A DNA stretch of 64,000 nt from JALOLV01 sp046295175 (GCA_046295175.1 JBKBNY010000012.1:1-64000); one strand, 5' to 3'. Positions 1 to 9,417 are shown, counted from the first letter of the stretch. Numbers and translations are program-made. The notes: generated from the letters alone by a model not told the origin.

Positions 1-160
1 TTTGGTAAAATATAGTATCCTATTTTATCTTTACTCAAGATTTCCATTTAGTTTGATTTTATGATTCGCACCACAAAATTCATCCTATTTTGGAAATCTT
101 TTTATAATCCTAAACAAGTTCGATTAGTACTATTTTTAAATCAAAATAATATAATCATTA

Positions 161-210
161 ATAAAGAATCAGTGTAATCACTTAATAATCAATGTAATCA
201 GTGATTATTT
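161..210. repeat. Short direct repeat with 14-bp unit AATCARTGTAATCA
   Basis: Two copies of AATCARTGTAATCA lie at 167-180 and 187-200, a 20-bp period, followed by GTGATTATTT, which can fold back on the first copy. The repeat sits just beyond the 3' end of the haloperoxidase-like gene. Bases 1-160 are AT-rich and show nothing else I can support. Whether it ends transcription or is a dispersed repeat is unknown. Confidence 0.5.
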
Positions 211-1689
211 TGATTGTTTACGGAATTGTAGTTTCAGAATATTATTTCCGACGATTTTGCCCATTTCTTTTCCTTGTTCGAGGGCATCTCTAAAGTGAAT
301 TCCACCGTAAAGTCTTGATATACTTGCCTCGTTGGCAGCCTCCCAGAAAGAATTAAATGTTTTGGGTAAACCCACAAAATATTTTGAAAAATCGGTAAAT
401 CCGTGGTTTTCGCCTAATTCAGCCGTTAGAATGGTTGCCATTGTGGCCGATTGTACCGAATGACCTGACGGAAACTCTGGAAACGGTGGTGTTAGCAAAG
501 CCGCCTCCCATTTGCTATCAATGTATCTTTTGATAAATGCGATGGGTCTGATAAGATTATGTTTGTATTTCGATTTCCAGCAAGCAATGAAAGCATCGTT
601 TAGACCCATGCCCAATTTGCAATAAAGTTCGGCGGCTCTTTCTAAAGGCACTGGTTTTGCCTTCAAAACTTGGGTGAGTATCGAAACCGAATGCCCAGCG
701 GCTGTGTAGCTAAATGTGGCGGCATCATCCCAAAAATTGGCTATTTGAAGTTTTTCACTACCGGGCGTTACTAATTTTGAGGTATTGTAAACCTCCATGA
801 CTTGATTGTAAAATGGAGAACCTCGATATATCGAAAATTCAACTTTTGGGTTAATTCCTAAATCATCCGAATTATTCTTTATAAATGCCCGATTATTTCC
901 CCAATTTGGGTGCAGTGGGCCAGTATTCTCCAAATCTGCTACCCGATTTATCTCAAAACATGATGTACATTTGGGCAATTTGTATCGCATATCGTAGGTG
1001 CGGAGATATGCCTGATGCCCTCCATCATTGAACGAGTACATAAAAATCTGCTTCGCAATCTGTTCTCCGTATTTTATCGAATAATTGATTTTATTTAGCG
1101 AATCTTTTTGAATAAAAATCTGGTTTACCGAATCTCTCAAAGCGTAAACTTTCTCCATCCAGATAAACGGAGCGTTGTAAAAAAGTTTATCTACCATGTA
1201 AAAAATGGCATTATTGGCAGCAATGGGTGCGATAAACTTATTTTTATCAATTTTTTGATTGAGCGAATCGGGTAATTCAAAACCTTGAATTTGTCCCGAA
1301 AGCGATTTGTATTGATTTGAAGCTGGTAAAATTGAATGATAAAAAGCCAAATTTGTGTATGCAAAAGCCCTTGCTGCCACGTTTGGAGTAAAGCCATTGG
1401 TTTGCTCAACCAAATCAAACATCAACTGATGCCATTTTACTGCTAAATCCGAATTGGTGAAGTCATAAATTCTATCTGGTTCGGGTTTGTATGTAGGAAT
1501 CGTCTGCTCAATTACCGTTGGCTCAATCTCTTTCAATTCCTCGGGTTCGGTCGATTTAGGTTTGGGTGGTGTCTTTTTTGTTGTTTCTGGCTTTTTCGGA
1601 TTAGTTTGTTGTGGTTTAGGTTTGGCTTGTTGTGCATACAAGCAGAGATTCATTAAAATAATAAAGACAACAAAAAATGCTTTTTTCAT
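205..1689 (-). CDS. Secreted vanadium haloperoxidase-like / PAP2-superfamily phosphatase
   Basis: The 494-residue protein starts with a signal peptide (MKKAFFVVFIILMNLCLYAQ), followed by a Pro/Lys/Thr-rich linker to about residue 60 and a helical domain. The C-terminal half carries the three-part phosphate or vanadate pocket in the right order: K(x6)RP in KHNLIRP, then PSGHS, then SRLYGGIHF with the last conserved histidine. These motifs define vanadium-dependent haloperoxidases and the related PAP2 phosphatases. The sequence cannot tell a haloperoxidase from an acid phosphatase. It is probably periplasmic or exported. It is a single gene, divergent from polA. The C-terminal KQSK tail is not a sorting domain. 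Confidence 0.82.
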   Translation of the reverse strand: MKKAFFVVFIILMNLCLYAQQAKPKPQQTNPKKPETTKKTPPKPKSTEPEELKEIEPTVIEQTIPTYKPEPDRIYDFTNSDLAVKWHQLMFDLVEQTNGFTPNVAARAFAYTNLAFYHSILPASNQYKSLSGQIQGFELPDSLNQKIDKNKFIAPIAANNAIFYMVDKLFYNAPFIWMEKVYALRDSVNQIFIQKDSLNKINYSIKYGEQIAKQIFMYSFNDGGHQAYLRTYDMRYKLPKCTSCFEINRVADLENTGPLHPNWGNNRAFIKNNSDDLGINPKVEFSIYRGSPFYNQVMEVYNTSKLVTPGSEKLQIANFWDDAATFSYTAAGHSVSILTQVLKAKPVPLERAAELYCKLGMGLNDAFIACWKSKYKHNLIRPIAFIKRYIDSKWEAALLTPPFPEFPSGHSVQSATMATILTAELGENHGFTDFSKYFVGLPKTFNSFWEAANEASISRLYGGIHFRDALEQGKEMGKIVGNNILKLQFRKQSK

Positions 1690-1794
1690 GGGCTTTTCCT
1701 TTATTTTTGTAAAACGTAAAAATATAAATTATTGAGATAGTTGTTTATGTTTTAGGTCACTATTTCTGTATTTTATTAAATTAACTTTTCTAAA

Positions 1795-4659
1795 ATGCCT
1801 TCAAAAAAACTCTTTTTGCTTGATGCAATGGCTCTGATTTACCGAGCTCACTACGCTTTTATTAAAGCTCCACGCATTACCTCAACCGGCCTAAATACCT
1901 CTTCGGTTTTTGGTTTTACCAACACTATGCTTGAAGTAATTCAGAAAGAAAAACCTACACATATTGGTGTTGCTTTCGATTTGCCTGGAGGTACTTTTCG
2001 CAATGAACAATTCCCTGAATATAAAGCAAATCGCCAAGAACAACCCGAAGATATTACAATTGCGATTCCGTACGTAAAGCGATTGGTTGAGGCTATGAAC
2101 ATCCCACTGTTGGCCGTGCCAAATTACGAAGCCGATGATGTGATTGGAACCATTGCAAAAAAAGCTGCAAGAGCTGGTTTTGAGGTGTTTATGATGACAC
2201 CCGATAAAGATTATGGGCAGTTGGTAGAAGAGCACGTTTATATTTACAAACCTGCTTTAGGTGGTAAAGATGTTGAGGTTCAGGGTATCAAAGAAGTTTG
2301 CGAAAAATGGGGAATCCAGCACGTTGACCAAGTGGTTGATTTGCTCGGATTGATGGGTGATGCCGTCGATAATATTCCAGGTTTGCCGGGTGTTGGTGAA
2401 AAGACTGCGGCAAAATTGATTGCTCAATTTGGGTCGGTTGAAGGTGTTATCGAAAATGTTGATAAATTGACTGGTAAATTGGCCGAAACTGTTAAAACCA
2501 ATGCCGATAAAGCTATTTTATCAAAACAATTAGCCAGAATTGAGATTAATGTTCCGATTGATTTTGATGAAGATGCTCTCGAAATCAATCAAGTAAATGC
2601 AGAATTACTTTCTCCACTTTTGGATGAATTAGAGTTTAGAACTCTTCGTAAAAAATTATTACCTAACGAGGTTGTTACAACACCAACATCGTCTGCACCA
2701 GCGGCTCCGACAGCCAATGTAAACGCAATCAAGTCTAAGGCGGGTACTCAAATTTCACTTTTTGAATCTTCTGCACCTTCAACTCCATCAACAAATCAAT
2801 TGATTGTAGAAGAAGAGGAAGAAACTAAATCATTTAACCGTGAAAAAGATTCGATAGATACCAAGATTCATGAATATCATTTGATTGATACGCCTGAGTT
2901 GCGTTCGAGTTTAATTAGTTATTTGAATTCCCAGAAAGAGTTGTGTTTTGACACTGAAACGACTTCGACTGATGCTGTTGATGCAGAAATTGTTGGACTT
3001 TCATTTTGTTATCGTAAAGGTGAGGCTTTCTACGTTCCGATTTCAGAAGAACAAGCCGAAGCTAAATCTCAACTTGAAGAGTTTAGGCAAGTGTTTGAAA
3101 ATGAGTCAATTATGAAAATCGGGCAGAATATCAAATACGATATTTTGATTTTGAAGAATTATGGAATTGATGTAAAAGGAGAGTTGTATGATACGATGTT
3201 GGCTCATTATCTTCTCGAACCCGACCAACGCCACGGAATGGACTTTTTGGCAAATACTTTACTTAATTATGAGCCAATTTCGATTGATTCTTTGATTGGT
3301 AAAAAAGGTAAGTTCCAAGGCAATATGCGTGATGTAGCATTTGAAAAAATCAAAGATTACGCCGCCGAAGATGCCGATGTTACTTTTCAACTCAAACAGG
3401 TTTTAGCTCCCAAACTCATTGAAAATCAGCAAGAAAAACTATTGATGAAGGTTGAGATTCCGCTCGTTTCGGTATTGGCCGATATGGAACACGAAGGTGT
3501 AAGAGTTGATGAGGGCGTTCTCAATGATATGTCGAAGGTCTTGGAGGGCGATGTTGCTTTGATTCAAACTGAAATTTTTCAGTTGGCTGGTGAAGAATTC
3601 AATATTGCTTCGCCTAAACAATTGGGAGATATTTTGTTTGAGAAAATGCGATTGGATAAGAATGCCAAAAAAACAAAAACGGGTCAATATGCTACGGGTG
3701 AAGATATTTTATCTAAACTCGAAAACGAACACGAGATTGTACGTAAAATATTGGATTTCAGAGAGTTAGTGAAACTTAAAAACACGTATGTTGATGCTTT
3801 ACCTGCTCTGATTTCTAAAAAAACGGGAAGGATTCACACATCATACAACCAAGCCGTAGCGGCAACTGGACGTTTGAGTTCGACAAATCCGAACCTGCAA
3901 AATATCCCAATTCGCACGCCTCGTGGGCAAGAGATTCGTAAGGCTTTTGTGGCTCGAAACGATGATTATAAAATTTTATCGGCCGATTATTCTCAAATCG
4001 AACTCCGAATCATGGCAGCTTTCAGCGGTGACGAAAGTATGATTGAGGCATTTAACAATGGAATTGATATTCACTCTACAACTGCCAGTAAAGTATTCAA
4101 AGTTGGGTTGAGCGAAGTTACTTCCGATATGCGTCGTAAGGCAAAAATGGTCAATTTTGGTATAATCTATGGTATTTCTGCCTTCGGATTGGCCCAGAGA
4201 TTGAATATTTCTCGCACCGAAGCCAAAGACATTATTGATGCTTATTGGGTTGAGTTTCCGAAAATTAAAGTGTTTATGGACAACGCAATCAACCAAGCTC
4301 GTGAAACCAAATACGTTGAAACTATCTTAGGTCGTCGTCGTTATTTGAGAGATATAAATTCACAAAATCAAGTAGATAGAGGATTTGCCGAGCGAAACGC
4401 CATCAATGCACCGATTCAGGGTAGTGCTGCCGATATGATTAAAGTAGCGATGATTAACATTCACGACTGGATGAAAGCCGAGCAACTCAAGTCTAAGATG
4501 ATTTTGCAGGTACATGACGAATTGGTTTTTGATGCTCACATCTCGGAGATTGATTTATTGAAAGAAAAAATTGATAATTTGATGTGTACTGCTATTCCGT
4601 TAGCTGTGAAAATGGAAACTGGAATGGGAGTTGGTTTAAACTGGCTCGAAGCACACTGA
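1795..4659 (+). CDS. polA: DNA polymerase I
   Basis: This 954-residue protein replaces RNA primers and fills repair gaps. The N-terminal 5' nuclease domain (about 1-290) begins LLDAMALIYRAHYAF and has the GLPGVGEKTA helix-hairpin-helix. A Ser/Ala/Pro/Thr-rich linker (about 295-350) follows. The 3'-5' exonuclease domain keeps its acidic residues (DTETTSTD near 385 and YAAEDAD near 520), so proofreading is probably active, unlike many DNA polymerase I proteins. The polymerase domain has motif A (SADYSQIELRIMA), motif B (RRKAKMVNFGIIYG) and motif C (LQVHDELVFD). The length is normal for the family. The first ATG is used, about 105 bp after the divergent gene's start. Confidence 0.98.
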   Translation: MPSKKLFLLDAMALIYRAHYAFIKAPRITSTGLNTSSVFGFTNTMLEVIQKEKPTHIGVAFDLPGGTFRNEQFPEYKANRQEQPEDITIAIPYVKRLVEAMNIPLLAVPNYEADDVIGTIAKKAARAGFEVFMMTPDKDYGQLVEEHVYIYKPALGGKDVEVQGIKEVCEKWGIQHVDQVVDLLGLMGDAVDNIPGLPGVGEKTAAKLIAQFGSVEGVIENVDKLTGKLAETVKTNADKAILSKQLARIEINVPIDFDEDALEINQVNAELLSPLLDELEFRTLRKKLLPNEVVTTPTSSAPAAPTANVNAIKSKAGTQISLFESSAPSTPSTNQLIVEEEEETKSFNREKDSIDTKIHEYHLIDTPELRSSLISYLNSQKELCFDTETTSTDAVDAEIVGLSFCYRKGEAFYVPISEEQAEAKSQLEEFRQVFENESIMKIGQNIKYDILILKNYGIDVKGELYDTMLAHYLLEPDQRHGMDFLANTLLNYEPISIDSLIGKKGKFQGNMRDVAFEKIKDYAAEDADVTFQLKQVLAPKLIENQQEKLLMKVEIPLVSVLADMEHEGVRVDEGVLNDMSKVLEGDVALIQTEIFQLAGEEFNIASPKQLGDILFEKMRLDKNAKKTKTGQYATGEDILSKLENEHEIVRKILDFRELVKLKNTYVDALPALISKKTGRIHTSYNQAVAATGRLSSTNPNLQNIPIRTPRGQEIRKAFVARNDDYKILSADYSQIELRIMAAFSGDESMIEAFNNGIDIHSTTASKVFKVGLSEVTSDMRRKAKMVNFGIIYGISAFGLAQRLNISRTEAKDIIDAYWVEFPKIKVFMDNAINQARETKYVETILGRRRYLRDINSQNQVDRGFAERNAINAPIQGSAADMIKVAMINIHDWMKAEQLKSKMILQVHDELVFDAHISEIDLLKEKIDNLMCTAIPLAVKMETGMGVGLNWLEAH

Positions 4660-4815
4660 TAAAAATCGTGAATTGTTGAATCGTGAATTAGTGAATAATT
4701 TTTCCTTGATTTGAATATATGGCCAATGTTTTGTAAAATGATTAATTTTCTGTGGTTTATTCGCTAATTTACTCATTCACAATTCGCTTATTCACGATTC
4801 ACTCGTTCGCTAATT
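4660..4815. repeat. Imperfect long inverted repeat made of GTGAAT-like units
   Basis: After polA, the left arm repeats GTGAAT-type words (AATCGTGAATTAGTGAATAA near 4678-4698). The right arm has their complements (ATTCACAATTCGC, ATTCACGATTCACTCG near 4777-4806). The arms can pair imperfectly around an AT-rich centre. It probably acts as the polA 3' end or as a low-complexity intergenic repeat. The unit is too short and irregular for a CRISPR. Confidence 0.55.
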
Positions 4816-4824
4816 TTTAAAGAT

Positions 4825-5388
4825 ATGAATTTTAAAGAAATATTCTCGGTTAGTCTGATTTTGTTTTCGGTGATTGATATTTTGGGGTCAATTCCGGTAA
4901 TTATTGATATTCGTAAAAAAGCGGGAAGCATTCATGCCGAGCAAGTTACGATTATTTCGGCGGCCTTGATGATTATTTATTTATACCTCGGAATCAGCAT
5001 TTTGAGTCTTTTTGGCGTAGATGTTAAGTCTTTTGCGGCGGCAGGTGCTTTGATAATCTTCTTAATTGGTCTTGAAATGATTCTTGGCAGAAGTATTTTC
5101 AAACACGAATCTTCGAGCAGTAAAGCAACTGGCATTGTTCCGTTGGCGTTTCCAATCATTGCAGGTGCTGGTACAATGACCACCATTATTTCGCTCAAAG
5201 CTGCTTATTCCGAAATCAATATCATCATCGGAATCATCCTAAATGTTGCCATTATTTACTTGGTTTTGCGTTCATCTGAATGGCTCGAACGCAAATTGGG
5301 ACAATCAGGGGCCGATATTCTTCGCAAAGTTTTTGGTATGATTCTGCTCGCAATTGCCATCAAATTATTCAAAACTAACTTAGTTTAA
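4825..5388 (+). CDS. MarC-family integral membrane protein
   Basis: A 187-residue, very hydrophobic protein with about six membrane segments. It has the MarC-family pattern: an N-terminal SLILFSVIDILGSIPV segment and the central PLAFPIIAGAGTMTT motif, with the family's PxxxGPG variant reading AGAG here. MarC proteins were once linked to multiple antibiotic resistance, but their substrate remains undefined. The gene follows the repeat after polA and is followed by the toxin-antitoxin promoter, so it is probably monocistronic. Confidence 0.88.
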   Translation: MNFKEIFSVSLILFSVIDILGSIPVIIDIRKKAGSIHAEQVTIISAALMIIYLYLGISILSLFGVDVKSFAAAGALIIFLIGLEMILGRSIFKHESSSSKATGIVPLAFPIIAGAGTMTTIISLKAAYSEINIIIGIILNVAIIYLVLRSSEWLERKLGQSGADILRKVFGMILLAIAIKLFKTNLV

Positions 5389-5414
5389 TAGCGTTTTCGT
5401 GAATTAATGGAAAT

Positions 5415-5450
5415 TTGTCTTGTATGGTTGGACAAAATTCTATACATTTG
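5415..5450 (+). promoter_or_regulatory. Promoter and candidate operator of the Xre/RES operon
   Basis: TACATTTG at 5443-5450 is a perfect Bacteroidota -7 box (TAnnTTTG), with TTG at 5420-5422 twenty bases upstream. An inverted repeat TTGTC-N11-GACAA (5415-5419 and 5431-5435) and a TGTAT/ATACA pair (5421-5425 and 5442-5446) overlap the promoter. That placement suits binding of the Xre antitoxin for autorepression, which is an inference from the usual behaviour of such operons. Confidence 0.6.
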
Positions 5451-5469
5451 GGCATAAAACGAGAATTCT

Positions 5470-5868
5470 ATGACAGCAGCAAGAAAATTTCATTCAAACG
5501 ATATGCTATTTGTGATGAAAGCCAAACAAGGTATTTCGGCACAAAAGGTTGGTGAAATTATGGAGAAAACCGAACAGAATAAAACTTTCTTTGCCGAAAT
5601 CTTAGAAATATCAGTGAAGACATTTGACCGATATTTAAAAGAAAATAGGATTTTTAATGCTTCCGAGAGTGAAAAACTGATGAAGCTCGAAGAAGTCTAT
5701 GACTGGGGAAAAACCGTTTTTGGCTATGTTTCGGATTTTAATCGATGGATTGAAAAAGAATCTTATGGTTTAGATTATCAAGTTCCAAGAAAATTGATGC
5801 AAACTGTAAGCGGAATGAATTTGGTGCAAGACGAACTCGTAAGAATCGCTTACGGAGATTTAGCTTAG
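5470..5868 (+). CDS. Xre/ParS-type antitoxin of a RES/Xre toxin-antitoxin pair
   Basis: A 132-residue protein. The N-terminal half is an Xre-like helix-turn-helix region (about 15-75). The C-terminal half matches the DUF2384 antitoxin/toxin-binding domain, with the pattern FNRWIEKESYGL and the tail VQDELVRIAYG. In this family the antitoxin inhibits the RES toxin and represses its own operon. The toxin gene starts 3 bp after the stop, the usual antitoxin-first order. An inverted repeat lies over its promoter. Confidence 0.9.
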   Translation: MTAARKFHSNDMLFVMKAKQGISAQKVGEIMEKTEQNKTFFAEILEISVKTFDRYLKENRIFNASESEKLMKLEEVYDWGKTVFGYVSDFNRWIEKESYGLDYQVPRKLMQTVSGMNLVQDELVRIAYGDLA

Positions 5869-5871
5869 CTT

Positions 5872-6318
5872 ATGGTAGTTTATAGGATTTCAAACCCAAT
5901 TTTTGCACAGCTTACAGCGTCTGGACACGAAGCAAGGTGGAATTTTAGAGAAAGTTTTGTGTTGTACACATCGCAAAATATTTCTTTGGCTTGTCTCGAA
6001 AACGTTGTGCATCGCCAAGAGGTTTCTTTGAGAATTCCGTATAAACTAATGTATATCGAAATCCCCGATGATTTGAGCATCAAAATAATTGATTACCAAG
6101 ATTTTCCGAATAAATTGATTGATTTAGAGAATAAATCGTTTTGTCAAAATATGGGTGATGATTGGTATCAAAGCAAAGAAACTTGTATTTTAAGAGTACC
6201 TTCAATCATTATTCCCCAAGAATTTAACTACATTATTAATACCAAACATCCTGATTTTAAGCAGATTAAACTAATCAATAAAGAAGATTTTTGGTTTGAC
6301 AGAAGAATAAAACAATAA
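5872..6318 (+). CDS. RES-domain toxin (NAD+-consuming)
   Basis: A 148-residue RES-domain protein. The three residues that name the family are visible: Arg5 in VYRIS, Glu43 in CLENVVH and Ser111 in RVPSIIIP. The end reads NYIINTKHPDF, as in other members. Characterised RES toxins deplete NAD+ and arrest growth, so I infer the same role. The reading frame is intact, so the toxin is probably functional and held by the upstream Xre protein. Its stop overlaps the next start (TAATG), so translation of the downstream nucleotidyltransferase may be coupled to it. Confidence 0.9.
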   Translation: MVVYRISNPIFAQLTASGHEARWNFRESFVLYTSQNISLACLENVVHRQEVSLRIPYKLMYIEIPDDLSIKIIDYQDFPNKLIDLENKSFCQNMGDDWYQSKETCILRVPSIIIPQEFNYIINTKHPDFKQIKLINKEDFWFDRRIKQ

Positions 6319-6914
6319 TGAATGTTGCGATAGTTATATTGGCTGCTGGTGCTGCGAGTAGGATGGGTCAACCCAAGCAATTGTTACCCATCAATGGTAA
6401 AAGCCTGATAAAATACATTACAGAAATTGCGATGGACACACCGTGTTATCCTGTTACGGTAGTTTTGGGGGCAAATAGGCAGTTGATTCGAGGCGAATTA
6501 GATAAAATGCCAATTACAGTTATTGATAATCCAAAATGGGAGGATGGCATGGCTTCTTCGATAAAAATGGGGCTGATTGGTACGTATATGACCGCCAAAG
6601 AAATCGAAGCAGTGATTTTTTTGACTGTCGATATGCCTTACATAAGCTCCGAATTAATCAATAAATTGATTGAAGAGGCCATTCAAAATCCTGATTCACA
6701 AATAATCGCAAGTAAATACGATGGACAAATCGGGATTCCGGTTTTGTTTAAAAGGTCAATTTTTAATGATTTGCTCGATTTGAGCGGTGAACAGGGAGCG
6801 AAAAAGGTTATTTTACAACACCTCAATAATACTAAAACAATAGATTTTCCAGAAGGAAAATTCGATTTAGATACACAGATTGACTATCAGAATTATTTGC
6901 AAAGATTAAACTAA
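6318..6914 (+). CDS. MobA/MocA-like nucleotidyltransferase
   Basis: A 198-residue Rossmann-type NTP transferase. The signature LAAGAASRMGQPKQLLP is at residues 8-24, VDMPYIS near 100 is the metal-binding segment, and GIPVLF with the C-terminal DLDTQIDY completes the MocA/MobA-like pattern. Relatives attach CMP or GMP to molybdopterin. No molybdenum enzyme gene is nearby, so the substrate is open. The start overlaps the RES toxin stop by 1 base, so it is probably read from the toxin-antitoxin promoter. Confidence 0.85.
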   Translation: MNVAIVILAAGAASRMGQPKQLLPINGKSLIKYITEIAMDTPCYPVTVVLGANRQLIRGELDKMPITVIDNPKWEDGMASSIKMGLIGTYMTAKEIEAVIFLTVDMPYISSELINKLIEEAIQNPDSQIIASKYDGQIGIPVLFKRSIFNDLLDLSGEQGAKKVILQHLNNTKTIDFPEGKFDLDTQIDYQNYLQRLN

Positions 6915-6963
6915 TACCGAATCCGAAGAACAATCTCAGGATTAATAATTTTCAATTTTGACT

Positions 6964-7863
6964 ATGATGCAGGCAGTTGGTTATTATCTAACACTCCCTT
7001 TTTTATATTTATTTTCAAAACTCCCTTTTAAGGTTTTATATTTTATTTCAGACTTAGTTTATTTTCTAATCTACTATGTTTTAGGATACCGAAAAAAAGT
7101 TGTTAGACTCAATTTAAAGCGTAGTTTTCCAGAAAAAAATACCCAAGAATTAACTGATATTGAGAAGAAGTTTTATCGATACATTACCGATATGACCCTC
7201 GAAACAATCAAATGTATTACGATTTCGCAGGAGGAGTTAAAGAAAAGGGTGGTTTTAAAAGATGACAGAATTTTACAAGAATTATATGCTAAAGGGCGAA
7301 ATGTAATCATCACAATGGGGCATTACGGGAATCATGAACTGGTAAATTTAGCACTACCTCATACAATTCCACACATTCCCAAAGCAGTTTATCGACCATT
7401 GTCCAATAAATATTTCGATAATTTTTTCAAAAATTGGAGAGAAAGATTTGGTGGCAAAATGATTGCAATGGCCGATGCTCAGATAGAAATCAGAAAAACC
7501 GAAGAGCGTCCGTTTGCATTTTTTTTAGTAAACGACCAATCGGCTCCACCCGAAAGAGCGTATCGAACTACATTTTTAAATCAAGAGACTTTCTATTTTA
7601 CTGGCCCTGAAAGATTTGCGAAAGGATTTGATTTGCCAGTGGTATTTCTTCGTACTGAAATGCCAAAAAGAGGATATTACGAACTTTATTTTGAATTGAT
7701 TTCCGAAACTCCCAAAGAATTAGCTCCAAACGAGATTCTTGAGATTCATTCAAAAAAATTAGAAAGAGATATTATCGACCGCCCCGAACTTTGGTTTTGG
7801 TCGCATAAACGCTGGAAATATAAACTGGTTGATGGAGAGTATCAAGGAGTAAATTATCATTAA
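6964..7863 (+). CDS. Lipid A biosynthesis acyltransferase (LpxL/HtrB family)
   Basis: An acyltransferase of about 299 residues, anchored by one N-terminal membrane segment (about 8-45). The catalytic HX4E motif is seen in GHYGNHELVNLAL, and the conserved substrate region includes VNDQSAPPERA. LpxL-type enzymes add secondary acyl chains to lipid A on the cytoplasmic face of the inner membrane. I chose ATG at 6964 over the TTG at 6958. The gene is 9 bp before the GT9 heptosyltransferase gene, which fits a lipopolysaccharide-related operon. Confidence 0.88.
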   Translation: MMQAVGYYLTLPFLYLFSKLPFKVLYFISDLVYFLIYYVLGYRKKVVRLNLKRSFPEKNTQELTDIEKKFYRYITDMTLETIKCITISQEELKKRVVLKDDRILQELYAKGRNVIITMGHYGNHELVNLALPHTIPHIPKAVYRPLSNKYFDNFFKNWRERFGGKMIAMADAQIEIRKTEERPFAFFLVNDQSAPPERAYRTTFLNQETFYFTGPERFAKGFDLPVVFLRTEMPKRGYYELYFELISETPKELAPNEILEIHSKKLERDIIDRPELWFWSHKRWKYKLVDGEYQGVNYH

Positions 7864-7872
7864 AGTTCTGGG

Positions 7873-8820
7873 ATGGCTAAGTTTCTAATCATACGTTTTT
7901 CGTCAATTGGTGATATTGTACTGACAACACCCGTAGTTAGGTGTTTGAAAACTCAAATTTCTGATGCGGAGGTGCATTTTGTTACCAAAAAACAGTTTAA
8001 AGGTTTGGTAGAAAATAATCCGTACATTGATAAATACTTTTTGCTTGAAAAATCGCTGAATGATTTACTAACTGACTTGAAATCAGAGAATTATGATTAT
8101 GTCATTGACCTGCACAACAATCTACGAACCTCAATAATTAAACTCAGACTTGGTGTAAAAGCCTTTAGTTTTGATAAGTTAAATTGGCAAAAATGGCTTT
8201 TAGTCAATCTCAAAATCAATAAGATGCCTAATGTACATATTGTAGATAGGTATTTAGCAACGCTCAATGATTTTGGGGTTGTGAATGACAATAAAGGTTT
8301 GGATTATTTTATTCCTCCAATTACGAATCCATTAAATTTAGAACCTAATTCTTATGTAGCTTTTGCGATTGGAGGACAGCACAATACTAAAAAATTGCCC
8401 AATCATAAAATTATTGAACTCTGCTCTAAAATCAACAAAACAATTGTTTTACTCGGTGGCAAAGAGGATGAAACAAATGGACAAGAAATTGCAGATAAAG
8501 TAGGGGAGAAGGTGATAAATTATTGTGGAAAATGTAATCTCAATCAATCGGCTGAGATTGTTCGGCAGTCGGAGTACATAATTACCCACGATACCGGAAT
8601 GATGCACATAGCGGCGGCATTGAAGAAAAAAGTAATTTCAATTTGGGGAAATACAGTTCCTGAATTCGGCATGTATCCGTATCAAACCGAGTACAAAGTG
8701 ATTGAAAATAAAGAACTTAGTTGCCGACCTTGTTCAAAAATTGGGTATAAAAAATGCCCCAAAAGACATTTTAAATGTATGGAAGATTTGGATTTTGAAA
8801 TTGACTTCAAAAATGATTAA
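7873..8820 (+). CDS. Glycosyltransferase family 9 (heptosyltransferase-like)
   Basis: A 315-residue GT9 protein. The N-terminus IIRFSSIGDIVLTTPVVRCL is the classic acceptor-site start of ADP-heptose:LPS heptosyltransferases, and the donor-binding part has the ITHDTGMMHIAAALKKKVISIWG segment (read here in two pieces: ITHDTGMMHIAA and KKVISIWG). A cysteine cluster near the end (CRPC...KKCP...FKC) is usual in family members from this phylum. It probably extends the lipid A core. It follows the acyltransferase closely. Confidence 0.9.
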   Translation: MAKFLIIRFSSIGDIVLTTPVVRCLKTQISDAEVHFVTKKQFKGLVENNPYIDKYFLLEKSLNDLLTDLKSENYDYVIDLHNNLRTSIIKLRLGVKAFSFDKLNWQKWLLVNLKINKMPNVHIVDRYLATLNDFGVVNDNKGLDYFIPPITNPLNLEPNSYVAFAIGGQHNTKKLPNHKIIELCSKINKTIVLLGGKEDETNGQEIADKVGEKVINYCGKCNLNQSAEIVRQSEYIITHDTGMMHIAAALKKKVISIWGNTVPEFGMYPYQTEYKVIENKELSCRPCSKIGYKKCPKRHFKCMEDLDFEIDFKND

Positions 8821-8829
8821 ATTTGGTTC

Positions 8830-9417
8830 ATGGAGAATATTCAAACAAAAAAATATACGATTGACGAATACTTTGAAGTTCTACAACAATCTGAAAGTAG
8901 AATCGAATTTATAAAGGGAGATTTGAGAGTTTTGGATGATTATGCGTCTGAAACCCACGAATTAGTGGTTGTAAATTTGGCGACGATTTTGAATATTTGT
9001 TTAGATGATAAAGAAGATTGTAGAGTTTATGGAAGCCACAGACTAATTCATATCCCCGAATGTCAGAAATTTTATTTTCCAGATTTGATTGTGATTTGTG
9101 GTGAGCCAGAGCGATACAAACGTTCAAATAATATTGTTGCTAATCTAAATCCCACAATAATTGTTGAAGTTTTGTCTGAATCTACCGAAAAGAACGACAG
9201 AGATGAGAAATGGCATTGCTATCAAAAAATCAAGTCTTTGAAGCAGTACTTATTGGTTTCGCAAGACAGAATTAGAATTGAGAGCTTTCAGCGAATCAAC
9301 GACCTCAATGAATGGATTTATACAGATGTCGCTAATACTGAGAAAAAGATTTTGGTCGGCGAATGTGAAGTACAATTGAAAGACATTTATAAAAAAACTG
9401 ATTTATTAAAATCATAA
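8830..9417 (+). CDS. Uma2-family putative endonuclease
   Basis: A 195-residue protein of the Uma2 (DUF820) family, which has a PD-(D/E)XK-like fold. Visible pieces are RIEFIKGDLRV, YFPDLIVICGEP, PTIIVEVLSEST and EKWHCYQKIKSLKQYLLVSQD, in the family's order. The conserved acidic and Lys residues (PDL, EVLS, K in EKWHCYQK) are present. No biological role is established for this family. It starts 9 bp after the GT9 gene and ends convergently, overlapping the TsaC-like gene by 6 bp. Confidence 0.85.
   Translation: MENIQTKKYTIDEYFEVLQQSESRIEFIKGDLRVLDDYASETHELVVVNLATILNICLDDKEDCRVYGSHRLIHIPECQKFYFPDLIVICGEPERYKRSNNIVANLNPTIIVEVLSESTEKNDRDEKWHCYQKIKSLKQYLLVSQDRIRIESFQRINDLNEWIYTDVANTEKKILVGECEVQLKDIYKKTDLLKS

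Noticed and set aside
4660..4815. Possible CRISPR-like array of GTGAAT repeats
   Set aside because: Units are only 6-8 bases, irregular and inverted, with no spacers and no cas genes nearby.
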